From Pseudomonas duriflava (GTDB lineage: Bacteria; Pseudomonadota; Gammaproteobacteria; Pseudomonadales; Pseudomonadaceae): a DNA stretch of 64,000 nucleotides. The stretch lies in NCBI RefSeq assembly GCF_007830155.1, contig NZ_VLKY01000002.1, positions 310,001 to 374,000 on the forward strand, given 5' to 3'. Positions 37,132-45,777 of this stretch are shown here, piece by piece. Made by a program: the position numbers and the translations under genes. How positions within the stretch are numbered: position 1 is the first letter of the stretch; the number at the start of each line of letters is the position of its first letter. The notes below the pieces were generated by a model. That model saw nothing but the letters and a program-made list of their open reading frames with translations. It had not been told where the DNA came from and did not search any database.

Positions 37132-38022
37132 ATGCGTGTTGCTTGTACTTTTTCCCCTGAAAGCTCCTCCTGTCTTTTCTCTTTCAACGTCACCTTGAGC
37201 GCCTTGGTGCTGACAAGCCTGTTGCCCATAGCCGCCCAGGCCAGCGACGAAAGCCAGCTCGTCTCGATGATCAACCGGTATCGCGCAGCACCACAGATGT
37301 GTGACGGCAAACGTACCGGGCCATTGCAACCGTTGGCTTCCAGCAAACCGTTATCGCAGGTAAAGATCGGGGCCTGGACGCCCTTGCGCACGGCCTTGCA
37401 GGAGGTTGGTTACAACGCTGTACGCGTCAAGACAATAGACGTGCCTGCCTCTGACCCGGCCGCAGCCCTACGCTCGCTCCAGCGGAGCTATTGCCAGTCC
37501 TTGTTGAGTACACAGTATTCAAATATCGGCATATCACGGCGGGGCCGCTCCTGGCAGGTTGTACTGGCCCAGCCGATAGTGTCCGCCTCGCTGGCAGGCT
37601 GGCAAACAACCGGGCGGGAGATCCTGAAGCGGGTCAACGAGGCACGCGCCAAACCACGGACCTGCGGCGCCAAGCGCTTTGCCGCTGCACCGCCACTGCG
37701 CTGGAATGCCAAACTGGGCCAGGCGGCGTTTGCACATAGCCGCGAGATGGCCACGTTTAACTATTTCAGCCATACGGGGAAGGGAGGCAGCAAGGTCGGC
37801 GAGCGGGCACGGGAGGAAGGCTACCTCTGGCGCCGCATCGGCGAGAATATTTTTGCCGGATCCGGGTCGGCTCGCGAGGCGGTAGCGGGTTGGCTGGCCA
37901 GCCCAGGCCACTGCGCCAATATCATGGATCCTCATTACACCGACATGGGCGCCGCGTACGTGATGAATCCGAAAAGCACGAACGTGATCTACTGGACGCA
38001 AGTGTTCGGCGCACCGCGGTAA
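37132..38022 (+). CDS. secreted CAP-domain protein, copy 1
   Basis: A 296-residue protein with a signal peptide (hydrophobic ~18-35, ending 'AAQAS'). Residues ~160-296 are a CAP/SCP domain: 'ILKRVNEARAKPRTCGAKRF', 'HSREMATFNYFSHTGKGGSK', 'RIGENIFAG', 'GWLASPGHCANIMDPHYTDMG', ending 'YWTQVFGAPR'. The His/Glu cavity residues are present. Residues ~40-155 resemble a second CAP domain without the central motif ('QLVSMINRYRAAPQMCDGKR' and 'YSNIGISRRGRSWQVVLAQ'). Bacterial CAP proteins are secreted but mostly of unknown function. Followed by a paralogue. Confidence 0.9.
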   Translation: MRVACTFSPESSSCLFSFNVTLSALVLTSLLPIAAQASDESQLVSMINRYRAAPQMCDGKRTGPLQPLASSKPLSQVKIGAWTPLRTALQEVGYNAVRVKTIDVPASDPAAALRSLQRSYCQSLLSTQYSNIGISRRGRSWQVVLAQPIVSASLAGWQTTGREILKRVNEARAKPRTCGAKRFAAAPPLRWNAKLGQAAFAHSREMATFNYFSHTGKGGSKVGERAREEGYLWRRIGENIFAGSGSAREAVAGWLASPGHCANIMDPHYTDMGAAYVMNPKSTNVIYWTQVFGAPR

Positions 38023-38137
38023 GGCATGCAAAAGGGCGGCGACCCATCAGCCATCACCGCATGTCGCCTGCCCTGGATAAGGTATGGCCCGGTGTGGTCG
38101 TAACTCTTGTAGCTTCCTGAGGCTGTAGTTTCCGATC

Positions 38138-39022
38138 ATGACTATGACCAGCGCTTTTATCCGCACGTTACGTTCATATCTTTACCGAACCAGCCTGGCA
38201 CTGCCTTTGGCTGGGCTGTTGCCTATAACAGCCCAGGCAGCAGATGCCAACCAACTCATTACGCTGATCAACGACTATCGCCAATCAGCGGAAACCTGCA
38301 ACGGCCACCGCGTTTCGCCGGTCAGCCCGCTGGCACCCGATGATCGTCTGGCCCAGGTGAAGGCCGTCTCGGGTGAGCAATTCCAAGCAGCCTTGCAAAA
38401 GAGCGGGTATCTGGCCGCCACGGCGCAAGCGATCGGCCTGTCGGGCTCGTCTAACCCAACTCAAGTCATGGATACCATCCGGCAGCACTATTGCGGCACG
38501 TTGCTGAACCCGGCCTTTGCTGAAATTGGGGTGTCCTACACTGGCACTACCTGGCTGATTGTGCTGGCGCGGCCGCTTCTGTCAAAGGATCTTGGCGATT
38601 GGCAACAGGCCGGGCAGGTGATCTTGCGCGAGGTTAATGCAGCGCGTGCAGCGCCACGGTCCTGCGGCAACCAGGCCTTTACTGCTGCGCCACCGCTTAC
38701 CTGGAACGCCACACTTGCACAGACGGCACTTGGCCATAGCCGGGATATGGCCAATCAGAATTATTTTAGCCATGCGGGCAGGGATGGCAGCCAGGTCAGT
38801 GATCGCGCCACGAGGGAAGGGTATCAGTGGAGCCGAATCGGCGAAAATATTGCGGCCGGACAGGGCACCGCACATAAAGCGGTGGCCGGCTGGCTGTCCA
38901 GCCCAGGCCATTGCGCCAACATCATGAATCCGCACTTCACCGAGATGGGAGCGGCGTATCACGTGAATGAGAAAAGCGATGCGGCAATTTATTGGACGCA
39001 AGTGTTCGGGACACCGCAATAA
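38138..39022 (+). CDS. secreted CAP-domain protein, copy 2
   Basis: A 294-residue paralogue of the gene just upstream with the same order: signal peptide ending 'ITAQAAD', degenerate CAP half ('QLITLINDYRQSAETCNGHR', 'FAEIGVSYTGTTWLIVLARP'), and full CAP domain ('REVNAARAAPRSCGNQAF', 'FSHAGRDGSQVSDRA', 'RIGENIAAGQG', 'SPGHCANIMNPHFTEMG'). ATG 38138 or 38144 could be used. The pair diverge substantially, so the duplication is not recent. Cysteines are conserved between copies, fitting disulfides in the periplasm or outside. Confidence 0.9.
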   Translation: MTMTSAFIRTLRSYLYRTSLALPLAGLLPITAQAADANQLITLINDYRQSAETCNGHRVSPVSPLAPDDRLAQVKAVSGEQFQAALQKSGYLAATAQAIGLSGSSNPTQVMDTIRQHYCGTLLNPAFAEIGVSYTGTTWLIVLARPLLSKDLGDWQQAGQVILREVNAARAAPRSCGNQAFTAAPPLTWNATLAQTALGHSRDMANQNYFSHAGRDGSQVSDRATREGYQWSRIGENIAAGQGTAHKAVAGWLSSPGHCANIMNPHFTEMGAAYHVNEKSDAAIYWTQVFGTPQ

Positions 39023-39081
39023 GGGAAACAAGATCGTATGGATTATGTGCTGCCCAACAGGCTTTTGCTTAACCGGCGCCT

Positions 39082-39144
39082 GTAGGGCAGTTGCGTGCCA
39101 GGAGATAGCCAAGGCGCAAGGTGTTTATTCACATTGCGCCCTAC
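39082..39144. repeat. nested inverted repeat, MITE-like
   Basis: Outer arms GTAGGGC (39082-39088) and GCCCTAC (39138-39144) enclose an inner hairpin GGCGCAA (39113-39119) / TTGCGCC (39134-39140). Ends of GTAGGG...CCCTAC type occur in short palindromic elements of proteobacteria. It may instead be the terminator region of the convergent genes. Confidence 0.4.
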
Positions 39145-39156
39145 GAGGCTAACGGC

Positions 39157-40476
39157 TTACAGCACCATCGCCGCAGCCCAGCCGAAGACCAGGAGCGGCA
39201 GGTTATAGTGCAGGAAAGTAGGCACCACGGTATCCCAGATGTGGTTGTGCTGGCCGTCTACGTTGAGGCCAGCGGTTGGGCCAAGAGTAGAATCAGAGGC
39301 TGGCGAACCGGCATCGCCCAAGGCGCCAGCCGTGCCGATCAAACTGACGATAGCCAGCGGACTAAAGCCCAGTTGCACGCCTAACGGCACAAAGATAGCG
39401 GCAATGATGGGCACCGTAGAGAAAGACGAACCAATCCCCATGGTTACCAACAAACCGACCAGCAGCATCAGCAGAGCGCCTACCGCCTTGCTATTGCCGA
39501 TCCAGGCCGCCGACGCGTCCACTAGGGTCTTTACCTGACCGGTTGCCTTCATCACCTCGGCGAAGCCGGCCGCGGTAATCATGATGAAGCCAATCATGGC
39601 CATCATCTTCATGCCCTCGGTGAACAAGTCGTCCGCTTCCTTCCAGCGCACCACACCCGAGACGGAAAAGATCACGAAACCGGCCAGCGCGCCGATGATC
39701 ATCGAGTCCAGCCACAACTGCACGACAAACGCGGCAGCCACAGCTACGCCGGCCACCAGCAGGCTCAGCGGGTTATACCGGGTCTCAACATGTTCGGACT
39801 GCTCGATACGGGTCAGGTCGTATACGCGCTTGCGGCGATAACTAAAGAACACGGCGATCAGCAGACCACACAGCATGCCAAGGGCTGGAATTGCCATGGC
39901 ATGGCTCACGTGAATACCGCTGACGTCCACGCCTGCACTGGCAACGTTGCCCAGCAGGATCTCGTTCAGAAAGATGCTGCCGAAGCCAACAGGCAGAAAC
40001 ATATAGGGTGTGATCAGGCCGAAGGTCATCACACAGGCCATCAGCCGGCGATCGATCTGCAGGCGTGTCAGCACATAGAGCAACGGCGGGATCAGAAGTG
40101 GAATAAAGGCGATATGGATCGGCAGGATATTCTGCGAGGCGATCGAAACGGCCAGGATCAGCCCCACCAGTATCCATTTGACGATACCGCCGCTCTGCGC
40201 TTCGCTACGACCCACCATGGCCAGCGCTTTGTCTGCCAGGGCATGCGCCAAGCCCGACTTGCTGATGGCAACCGCAAAGGCACCGAGCAGCGCATAAGAC
40301 AACGCTACCGTCGCACCGCCGCCCAGGCCTGAGTTGAACGCCTTGAGCGTGCCATCCACACCTAGCCCACCCATCATTCCACCGGCCAGGGCACCGATGA
40401 TCATCGCCACCACGACATGGACACGGCACAGGCTCAGCACCAGCATGAGCCCTACCGCTGCAACCACTGCATTCAC
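39157..40476 (-). CDS. Na+/H+ antiporter NhaC/YuiF-family transporter
   Basis: A 439-residue protein of 11-12 membrane helices, using GTG 40476 (GGAGAG 5 bases upstream); the frame extends 33 unlikely residues further. '[24 protein letters not shown]', '[21 protein letters not shown]' and '[22 protein letters not shown]' plus '[29 protein letters not shown]' match the group annotated as Na+/H+ antiporter family proteins or putative histidine transporter YuiF. Real substrate cannot be told. Isolated gene with a neighbouring flavin reductase on the same strand. Confidence 0.88.
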   Translation of the reverse strand: MNAVVAAVGLMLVLSLCRVHVVVAMIIGALAGGMMGGLGVDGTLKAFNSGLGGGATVALSYALLGAFAVAISKSGLAHALADKALAMVGRSEAQSGGIVKWILVGLILAVSIASQNILPIHIAFIPLLIPPLLYVLTRLQIDRRLMACVMTFGLITPYMFLPVGFGSIFLNEILLGNVASAGVDVSGIHVSHAMAIPALGMLCGLLIAVFFSYRRKRVYDLTRIEQSEHVETRYNPLSLLVAGVAVAAAFVVQLWLDSMIIGALAGFVIFSVSGVVRWKEADDLFTEGMKMMAMIGFIMITAAGFAEVMKATGQVKTLVDASAAWIGNSKAVGALLMLLVGLLVTMGIGSSFSTVPIIAAIFVPLGVQLGFSPLAIVSLIGTAGALGDAGSPASDSTLGPTAGLNVDGQHNHIWDTVVPTFLHYNLPLLVFGWAAAMVL

Positions 40477-40598
40477 TTGCTCTCTCCTATGGCAAAGACC
40501 GCACCCAAAAGGCGCGCACTTTGCCCCAATGCGGGAGGAAGAGTCAAAACGATCGGCTGGAGGACGGCTTACCACAAGGGGAAAGCCGTATCGGAAAG

Positions 40599-41216
40599 TC
40601 AGTCCGCGTTCGTATTTCCGGTCGGCGTGAGTACCTGGCCGTCTACCGTACCGCCAATAATCAAGAAATGCCCACCTGCCACGTGATGCAGGGTTCGTAG
40701 GGCGTCATGGCCGCCGAAATTCCAATGACCACGCTGGAAGACGCGCTCGTCCGCGTGGGCAGCAACAACTTCGCCGAGAAACAGGTCGTACCGCTGCTGA
40801 TTGTGCGGCTCCGGCAACAGGCGGCACTCCAGCCAGGCGGCGCAACCCGCTACTAAAGGCGCCTCGACCACCTCGCCCGGAAACGTCTCGACTCCATACG
40901 CCGCAAATTTATCCTGCCCGTCACGCTCAAACTCGCGACCGGAGGTCGTACCCACGGTCTGGACAAGGTCGGCCTGGGTAACAACCGGGACGTTAAGAAC
41001 AAAAGTGCCGGAGGCTTCGAGCAGTTCACGCGTCCAGGTGGATTTATCGAGCACCACCGCGATCTTGGGTGGATCAAAGTCGATCGCCATGGCCCAGGCA
41101 GCGGCCATAAGGTTGCGCTTGCCTTCATGGGAGGCGCTGACCAGTACAGTGGGCCCGTGATTGAGCAAACGGTAAGCCTTGGGCAGGGGAACCGGGCGGC
41201 GTGTAGAGGCAGTCAT
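40599..41216 (-). CDS. flavin reductase-like protein (FMN-binding split barrel)
   Basis: A 205-residue protein from ATG 41216 ([20 protein letters not shown]), with GGAG 6 bases upstream. '[21 protein letters not shown]' and '[19 protein letters not shown]' with '[21 protein letters not shown]' are the flavin-reductase-like (DIM6/NTAB) pattern. The fold binds FMN and often supplies reduced flavin to monooxygenases; none is adjacent. Some members act on their own. Substrate unknown. Confidence 0.88.
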   Translation of the reverse strand: MTASTRRPVPLPKAYRLLNHGPTVLVSASHEGKRNLMAAAWAMAIDFDPPKIAVVLDKSTWTRELLEASGTFVLNVPVVTQADLVQTVGTTSGREFERDGQDKFAAYGVETFPGEVVEAPLVAGCAAWLECRLLPEPHNQQRYDLFLGEVVAAHADERVFQRGHWNFGGHDALRTLHHVAGGHFLIIGGTVDGQVLTPTGNTNAD

Positions 41217-41522
41217 GGGAAACTCCATAAGGGTTAAGGAAGAGAGCGAAGCATATTCCGCGACTAGCCATACGATACGGCACATGCTGACCAAGCGCCT
41301 TCTCCTAAAAGGCATTCTAGACAGGCTACGCTATGCCTCCACTGCTCCTGCCGCGACGCTCCACTGCCGTCCAGCAATTTTTTGTTTCAGACGATGAAAT
41401 TAGCTTCAGCCCTGGACGCTACCGCCGATATAACCATCCTACGCGACCTTTCGGTGGCCTCATGGATTCATGGCCACCTTATCTTTTAAGGCATGCGTCA
41501 CTTTATCGTTGGGAGAAGATTC
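41217..41522. other. 306-base gap between the flavin reductase and chemoreceptor genes
   Basis: Divergent promoter region. I see no clear hairpin or protein-coding frame with support. A GGGAGAAG just before 41523 is the chemoreceptor ribosome binding site. Confidence 0.5.
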
Positions 41523-43439
41523 ATGAATGGCTGGTTTGCCAATATCAGCGTCACTAAAAAGCTAGGCTTAGGATTTGGCCTGGTTCTGGTGCTGACTGCA
41601 CTGCTCGCCTTGGTCAGTTGGTTTAGTCTCGGTAGCCTAATCCAGCGCAGCAATTGGATGAGCGATATTTCAGAGTTAAACAACAGTCTGACCAAACTGC
41701 GCGTTACCCGCTTACAGTTCATGATCGCCAACGGTGACGACGCGTCCGCCCAGGCGGTGCAGAAGCAACTGGAAGCCTTTACTGCTTATCAGAAAAGTGT
41801 GCTCGAGCGCTTTAAAAACCCGGCCAACGTCGAGCGTTTACAGGAGCAGGCTAAGCAGATTGCTGCTTATCAGCATTCCTTTAACGATATGCACAACGGC
41901 TACAAGGCCAGCGTAGCGGCACGTCAGACCATAAACGACACCGCTACCGCTGCCTACGCCCTGGTTGACCAGATTAGAAACTCCGTACTGGCTGACACTG
42001 CTAACCCTCAGCGGTTCGAGCATTTCCAGGCGGCGGTCGAGGCTCAGGAGCTGATGGCGCAGGTGCGCTATGACGTTCGCAACTACACCACGGCCCCCAG
42101 CGATAAGACCGAGCAGGCGGCGTTCGCCCAGCTGGACGGCGCTATCCCTAAGATCGAGCAGTTGGCTCAAAGCTTGCCCAATGAGCAGGCTCGCCTGCAG
42201 CAGTTGGGTATCGCCTTGACCAACTACCGCAATTCCGTTACGTCGTTCAAGACGGCAATCCATGACATCGCTACCGCACGGAAGGAAATGACCGATCAAG
42301 GCCATACGATCGTACGATTGAGCGATGAGCTGTACAAGATTCAGATGGAGCGCCGCGATGTGGAAAGCGCTCAAGCGCGGGTATGGCAGATCAGCGCCAC
42401 CCTGCTGGCCCTGTTGTTTGGTGTTATCGCCGCCTGGGTCATTACACGGCAGATTACCAAGCCTTTGCAGCAGACCTTGGATGTAGTTGAAAGCATTGCC
42501 AGCGGCGACCTGACGCAAACCATGCGGGTTACCCGCCGCGACGAGCTGGGCGTGCTGCAGCAAGGCATCCAGCGTATGGGCGATACCCTGCGTGACCTGA
42601 TCGGTGGCATCCGCGATGGCGTTACCCAGATCGCCAGCGCTGCTGAAGAGCTGTCCGCCGTTACCGAGCAAACCAGCGCCGGGGTTAACAACCAGAAAGT
42701 AGAGACCGACCAGGTTGCTACGGCCATGCATGAAATGACGGCCACCGTGCAGGAAGTTGCCCGCAGCGCCGAGCAGGCTTCGGTTGCCGCAACCCAAGCC
42801 GATAACGAAGCACGTCAAGGCGACAAGGTGGTAGGCGAGGCCATTGCCCAGATTGAAAAGCTGGCCGAAGAAGTAGGCCGTTCCACCGATGCGATGAACC
42901 GGCTGCAACAGGAAAGCGACAAGATCGGCAGCGTGATGGATGTGATCAAGGCTGTGGCCGAGCAAACCAATCTGCTGGCACTGAACGCCGCCATCGAAGC
43001 GGCCCGTGCCGGCGAGGCGGGCCGAGGCTTTGCAGTTGTGGCTGATGAAGTACGTGGTTTGGCCCAGCGCACGCAAAAGTCCACCGAGGAAATCGAAGGA
43101 CTGGTCGCTGGCCTGCAAAACGGCACTCAGCAGGTCGCCACCGTGATGCTCAATAGCCGCAAGCTGACCGACAGCAGCGTGGAACTGACTCGCCGCGCCG
43201 GTAGCTCGCTGGAAACCATTACCCATACGGTTTCTAACATTCAGGCCATGAACCAGCAGATCGCCGCCGCTGCCGAGCAGCAAAGCTCGGTAGCTGAAGA
43301 GATCAGTCGCAGCATCGTAAACGTGCGGGACGTCTCCGAGCAGACCGCCGCCGCCAGCGAAGAAACGGCTGCTTCCAGCATCGAACTGGCACGCCTAGGC
43401 AACCACCTGCAAACACTGGTGAGCCATTTCCGGGTGTAA
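41523..43439 (+). CDS. methyl-accepting chemotaxis protein, probable HBM sensor type
   Basis: A 638-residue chemoreceptor. TM1 spans ~14-37 and TM2 ~288-310, leaving a ~250-residue all-helical periplasmic domain with '[20 protein letters not shown]', the size and style of a helical bimodular (HBM) sensor, which binds organic acids in known cases. A HAMP domain follows ('[22 protein letters not shown]'), then the signalling tip '[20 protein letters not shown]' and '[19 protein letters not shown]'. No C-terminal CheR-tethering pentapeptide is visible (ends 'LVSHFRV'). ATG 41523 has GGAG 7 bases upstream. Ligand unknown. Confidence 0.93.
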   Translation: MNGWFANISVTKKLGLGFGLVLVLTALLALVSWFSLGSLIQRSNWMSDISELNNSLTKLRVTRLQFMIANGDDASAQAVQKQLEAFTAYQKSVLERFKNPANVERLQEQAKQIAAYQHSFNDMHNGYKASVAARQTINDTATAAYALVDQIRNSVLADTANPQRFEHFQAAVEAQELMAQVRYDVRNYTTAPSDKTEQAAFAQLDGAIPKIEQLAQSLPNEQARLQQLGIALTNYRNSVTSFKTAIHDIATARKEMTDQGHTIVRLSDELYKIQMERRDVESAQARVWQISATLLALLFGVIAAWVITRQITKPLQQTLDVVESIASGDLTQTMRVTRRDELGVLQQGIQRMGDTLRDLIGGIRDGVTQIASAAEELSAVTEQTSAGVNNQKVETDQVATAMHEMTATVQEVARSAEQASVAATQADNEARQGDKVVGEAIAQIEKLAEEVGRSTDAMNRLQQESDKIGSVMDVIKAVAEQTNLLALNAAIEAARAGEAGRGFAVVADEVRGLAQRTQKSTEEIEGLVAGLQNGTQQVATVMLNSRKLTDSSVELTRRAGSSLETITHTVSNIQAMNQQIAAAAEQQSSVAEEISRSIVNVRDVSEQTAAASEETAASSIELARLGNHLQTLVSHFRV

Positions 43440-43482
43440 AAAGAACAACTCGTCCCGTTTTCGGATGAGTTCGTGAGCAAAC

Positions 43483-43512
43483 AAAAAGCCCCGCACATGC
43501 GGGGCTTTTTGT
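43483..43512 (+). terminator. terminator after the chemoreceptor gene
   Basis: GCCCCGC (43488-43494) pairs with GCGGGGC (43499-43505), loop ACAT, with A5 before and T5 after. Confidence 0.93.
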
Positions 43513-43602
43513 TAGACGGTGCTCCGCCTCAACTAAGATTCATATAGGTTTTTCCATTCATAAAATGGGTTGGGCAAAGCGAGACTTTTCTAACGCTCCG
43601 CC

Positions 43603-44478
43603 TTATGTGAAAAACCTCATCACCTCATCCACCAGCACTTCCGGCACTTCCTCCGCCAGATAATGCCCGCCGGGTAACGCTTTGCCCTGCACATCGGTCG
43701 CCACCTTCTTCCACTCTGCCAGCGGGTCGAAGCATTTACCTACGATGCCCTCAGCACCCCAGAGCGCCAGGGTAGGGGTCGTCAGCATTCGGCCTGCCTC
43801 TCGGTCGGCGCGGTCGTGTTCGAGGTCGACAGTGGCACTGGCGCGGTAGTCTTCGCAGATGCCACGGGCGGTGCCGGGGAGTTTCAGGCAGCGCAGGTAT
43901 TCGTCGAACGCGCCGTCCATGAACGGTGCGAGGCCCGCGCTGCGGGTGCCCATCACGCTGCGAAGGTACAGGTCCGGGTCGGCCTCGATGAGAGTTTCGG
44001 GAAGCGGTGCCGGGCGGATCAGGAAGAACCAGTGCCAATAGGCACGGGCAAAGGCTTCGTTGGTCTGGTTGTACATGGCCAGGGTTGGAGCAATATCGAG
44101 CAGGATCATTCGCCTTACCACCGCGGGATGATCCATGGCCAACCGATGAGCAACCCGCGCACCACGGTCATGGGCGAGCAGATCGAACGTCTCGAAACCC
44201 AGCGTTTGCATCAGCGCCACATTGTCCTGTGCCAGGGTGCGCTTGGAGTAACTCACGTGTTCCGGATCAGCTGATGGCTTGCTGCTGTCGCCATAACCGC
44301 GCAAATCCGCCGCCACTACTGTGAAATGCTGGGCCAGCGAAGGCGCTACCTTGCGCCAGATGATGTGGGTTTGCGGGTGTCCATGCAGCAGGAGCAGACC
44401 CGGCCCGCTGCCGCCGATACGGTAGGCGATGTCTACGCCGTTGACCTGACAATGCGCTTTCTGGAAATCGGGAAACAT
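43603..44478 (-). CDS. haloacetate dehalogenase-like alpha/beta hydrolase
   Basis: A 291-residue alpha/beta hydrolase. The nucleophile is Asp, not Ser, in 'LLAHDRGARVAHRLAMDHP', and 'LLLHGHPQTHIIWRKVAP', 'ADLRGYGDSSKP' and 'YWHWFFLIRPAPLPETLI' follow the fluoroacetate dehalogenase layout, where a His-Trp pair and a Tyr bind the halide. The catalytic His is in 'LPGGHYLAEEVPEVL'. Epoxide hydrolases share the Asp nucleophile, so substrate is unproven. GAGG is 9 bases before ATG 44478 and overlaps nothing usable for ATG 44487. Confidence 0.88.
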   Translation of the reverse strand: MFPDFQKAHCQVNGVDIAYRIGGSGPGLLLLHGHPQTHIIWRKVAPSLAQHFTVVAADLRGYGDSSKPSADPEHVSYSKRTLAQDNVALMQTLGFETFDLLAHDRGARVAHRLAMDHPAVVRRMILLDIAPTLAMYNQTNEAFARAYWHWFFLIRPAPLPETLIEADPDLYLRSVMGTRSAGLAPFMDGAFDEYLRCLKLPGTARGICEDYRASATVDLEHDRADREAGRMLTTPTLALWGAEGIVGKCFDPLAEWKKVATDVQGKALPGGHYLAEEVPEVLVDEVMRFFT

Positions 44479-44771
44479 GGCGGGCATCCTCTGGTTAGCC
44501 TCAAAGGGAGCGGCTTAGTGAACGTTGAAAAGCTAGAAAAGCCTCACGATACGCTTCTTTGATAGCTTGATGAGTCTCGCTGTATCCAAGGCCCGCCAGC
44601 ATTGATTGCACTGGGCCAGCCTCTGGGTGTCACGGTAGAATGTGATCTGTGTTACATATCCATGATTCCTTGGTGCTTACTCCGATTCCCGTCAGTAGGG
44701 AGCTGTAATCGAAGTAAACGGGTTTCCCTGAGCGAAAATCAAACGGCCCCTTACACAGGTCAAGAACAACA

Positions 44772-45482
44772 ATGACTCTATCGACCTTTCGCTTTGCCTC
44801 ACTTGCGGCTGCCCTGATGGTAGCTTTAAGTATGTCCATGACCGTGCATGCCCTAGAGCCCGCCAAAGCCAACGCGTCGGCTGCCAACCAGGTAAGCGCT
44901 TCCGTTACCAGCCCGATCAATAACTTCACGAACGAACATTGGCAAAACGGCGTTTATAGGACGGCTGCGGGTATTTCGATTCCGGCAACGCAAGCCAATA
45001 TTGCCGCGTTCGTGCCTCAGGCAAAGGTACTTCTGACCACAGGGGAGATCGTGCCCATTAAGCGGGTGCAGGTGGGCGATAAGAACATGGCGGTCTGGTT
45101 GCAAAGCCCGCTCTTGAATGGCACGGCCGTAGGTTATCCTCATAAATTGACGGTCGGCCTGAACCATAGTGACCCCGTCCCGCCACAAGCCTCGGCGCAA
45201 AAGTACAAAGCGTTCAGCACCCGTATCAACAACTTCACCAATAAAGACTGGCTTAACGGTGTGTACCGTAAGGCGGCAGGCATCTCTCTGCCCGCCACGA
45301 TCACAAACCGCAACGCCTTCAAACCCGGCGCAACGGTGCGCTTGGCAGATGGCCAGACACGCTTGATCCATTCCACTCAGGTCGTAGGAGCAAACATGTC
45401 GATTTTTCTCGACACGCCAATGCTGGATGGAGATGCAGTGGGCTACCCAAAGAAAATAACGTTTGTCGCCCCGGCGCCCTGA
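44772..45482 (+). CDS. secreted protein of two tandem ~80-residue repeats
   Basis: A 236-residue protein with a signal peptide ending about 'TVHALE'. The mature part holds two units of about 80 residues: unit 1 from 'INNFTNEHWQNGVYRTAAGI' to 'GTAVGYPHKLTV' and unit 2 from 'INNFTNKDWLNGVYRKAAGI' to 'GDAVGYPKKITF'. Each has the order N-x-T-N-x-x-W-x-NGV ... Gx-V-x-L-x-x-G ... LxGxxVGYP. I recall a similar pattern as an accessory module in Pseudomonas polysaccharide glycosidases, which would suggest carbohydrate binding, but I am not certain. No catalytic domain. Function unknown. Confidence 0.82.
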   Translation: MTLSTFRFASLAAALMVALSMSMTVHALEPAKANASAANQVSASVTSPINNFTNEHWQNGVYRTAAGISIPATQANIAAFVPQAKVLLTTGEIVPIKRVQVGDKNMAVWLQSPLLNGTAVGYPHKLTVGLNHSDPVPPQASAQKYKAFSTRINNFTNKDWLNGVYRKAAGISLPATITNRNAFKPGATVRLADGQTRLIHSTQVVGANMSIFLDTPMLDGDAVGYPKKITFVAPAP

Positions 45483-45777
45483 TCGGCACGGCGATGAAAC
45501 GAAGTGTTTAGATAGCAGGATGATGGAGCATAACGCTCTCATTCGGCACTGTGGTTAAGTAGGGCCGTTACTTTCTGTATATCCACATACAACATTCACC
45601 GCCTGTACTGATGGCGATATCGAAGGATTGCGCCTTGCAGGCCGTAAAGCGTTAAGGCCGACTCCTCCGCTCATTCCAGGATTACAGGCGGCACAGGGCG
45701 ATCAGCCAACCGGCCACCTATCTGCTCGTCCCGGCTGGTAGAATGCGCCGCCTGTTCCACCAGCCCTCGATGTCTCC

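Noticed and set aside
41838-43283. 481-codon open frame on the minus strand
   Set aside because: It is the complement of the chemoreceptor gene; long antisense frames are a by-product of its codon use.
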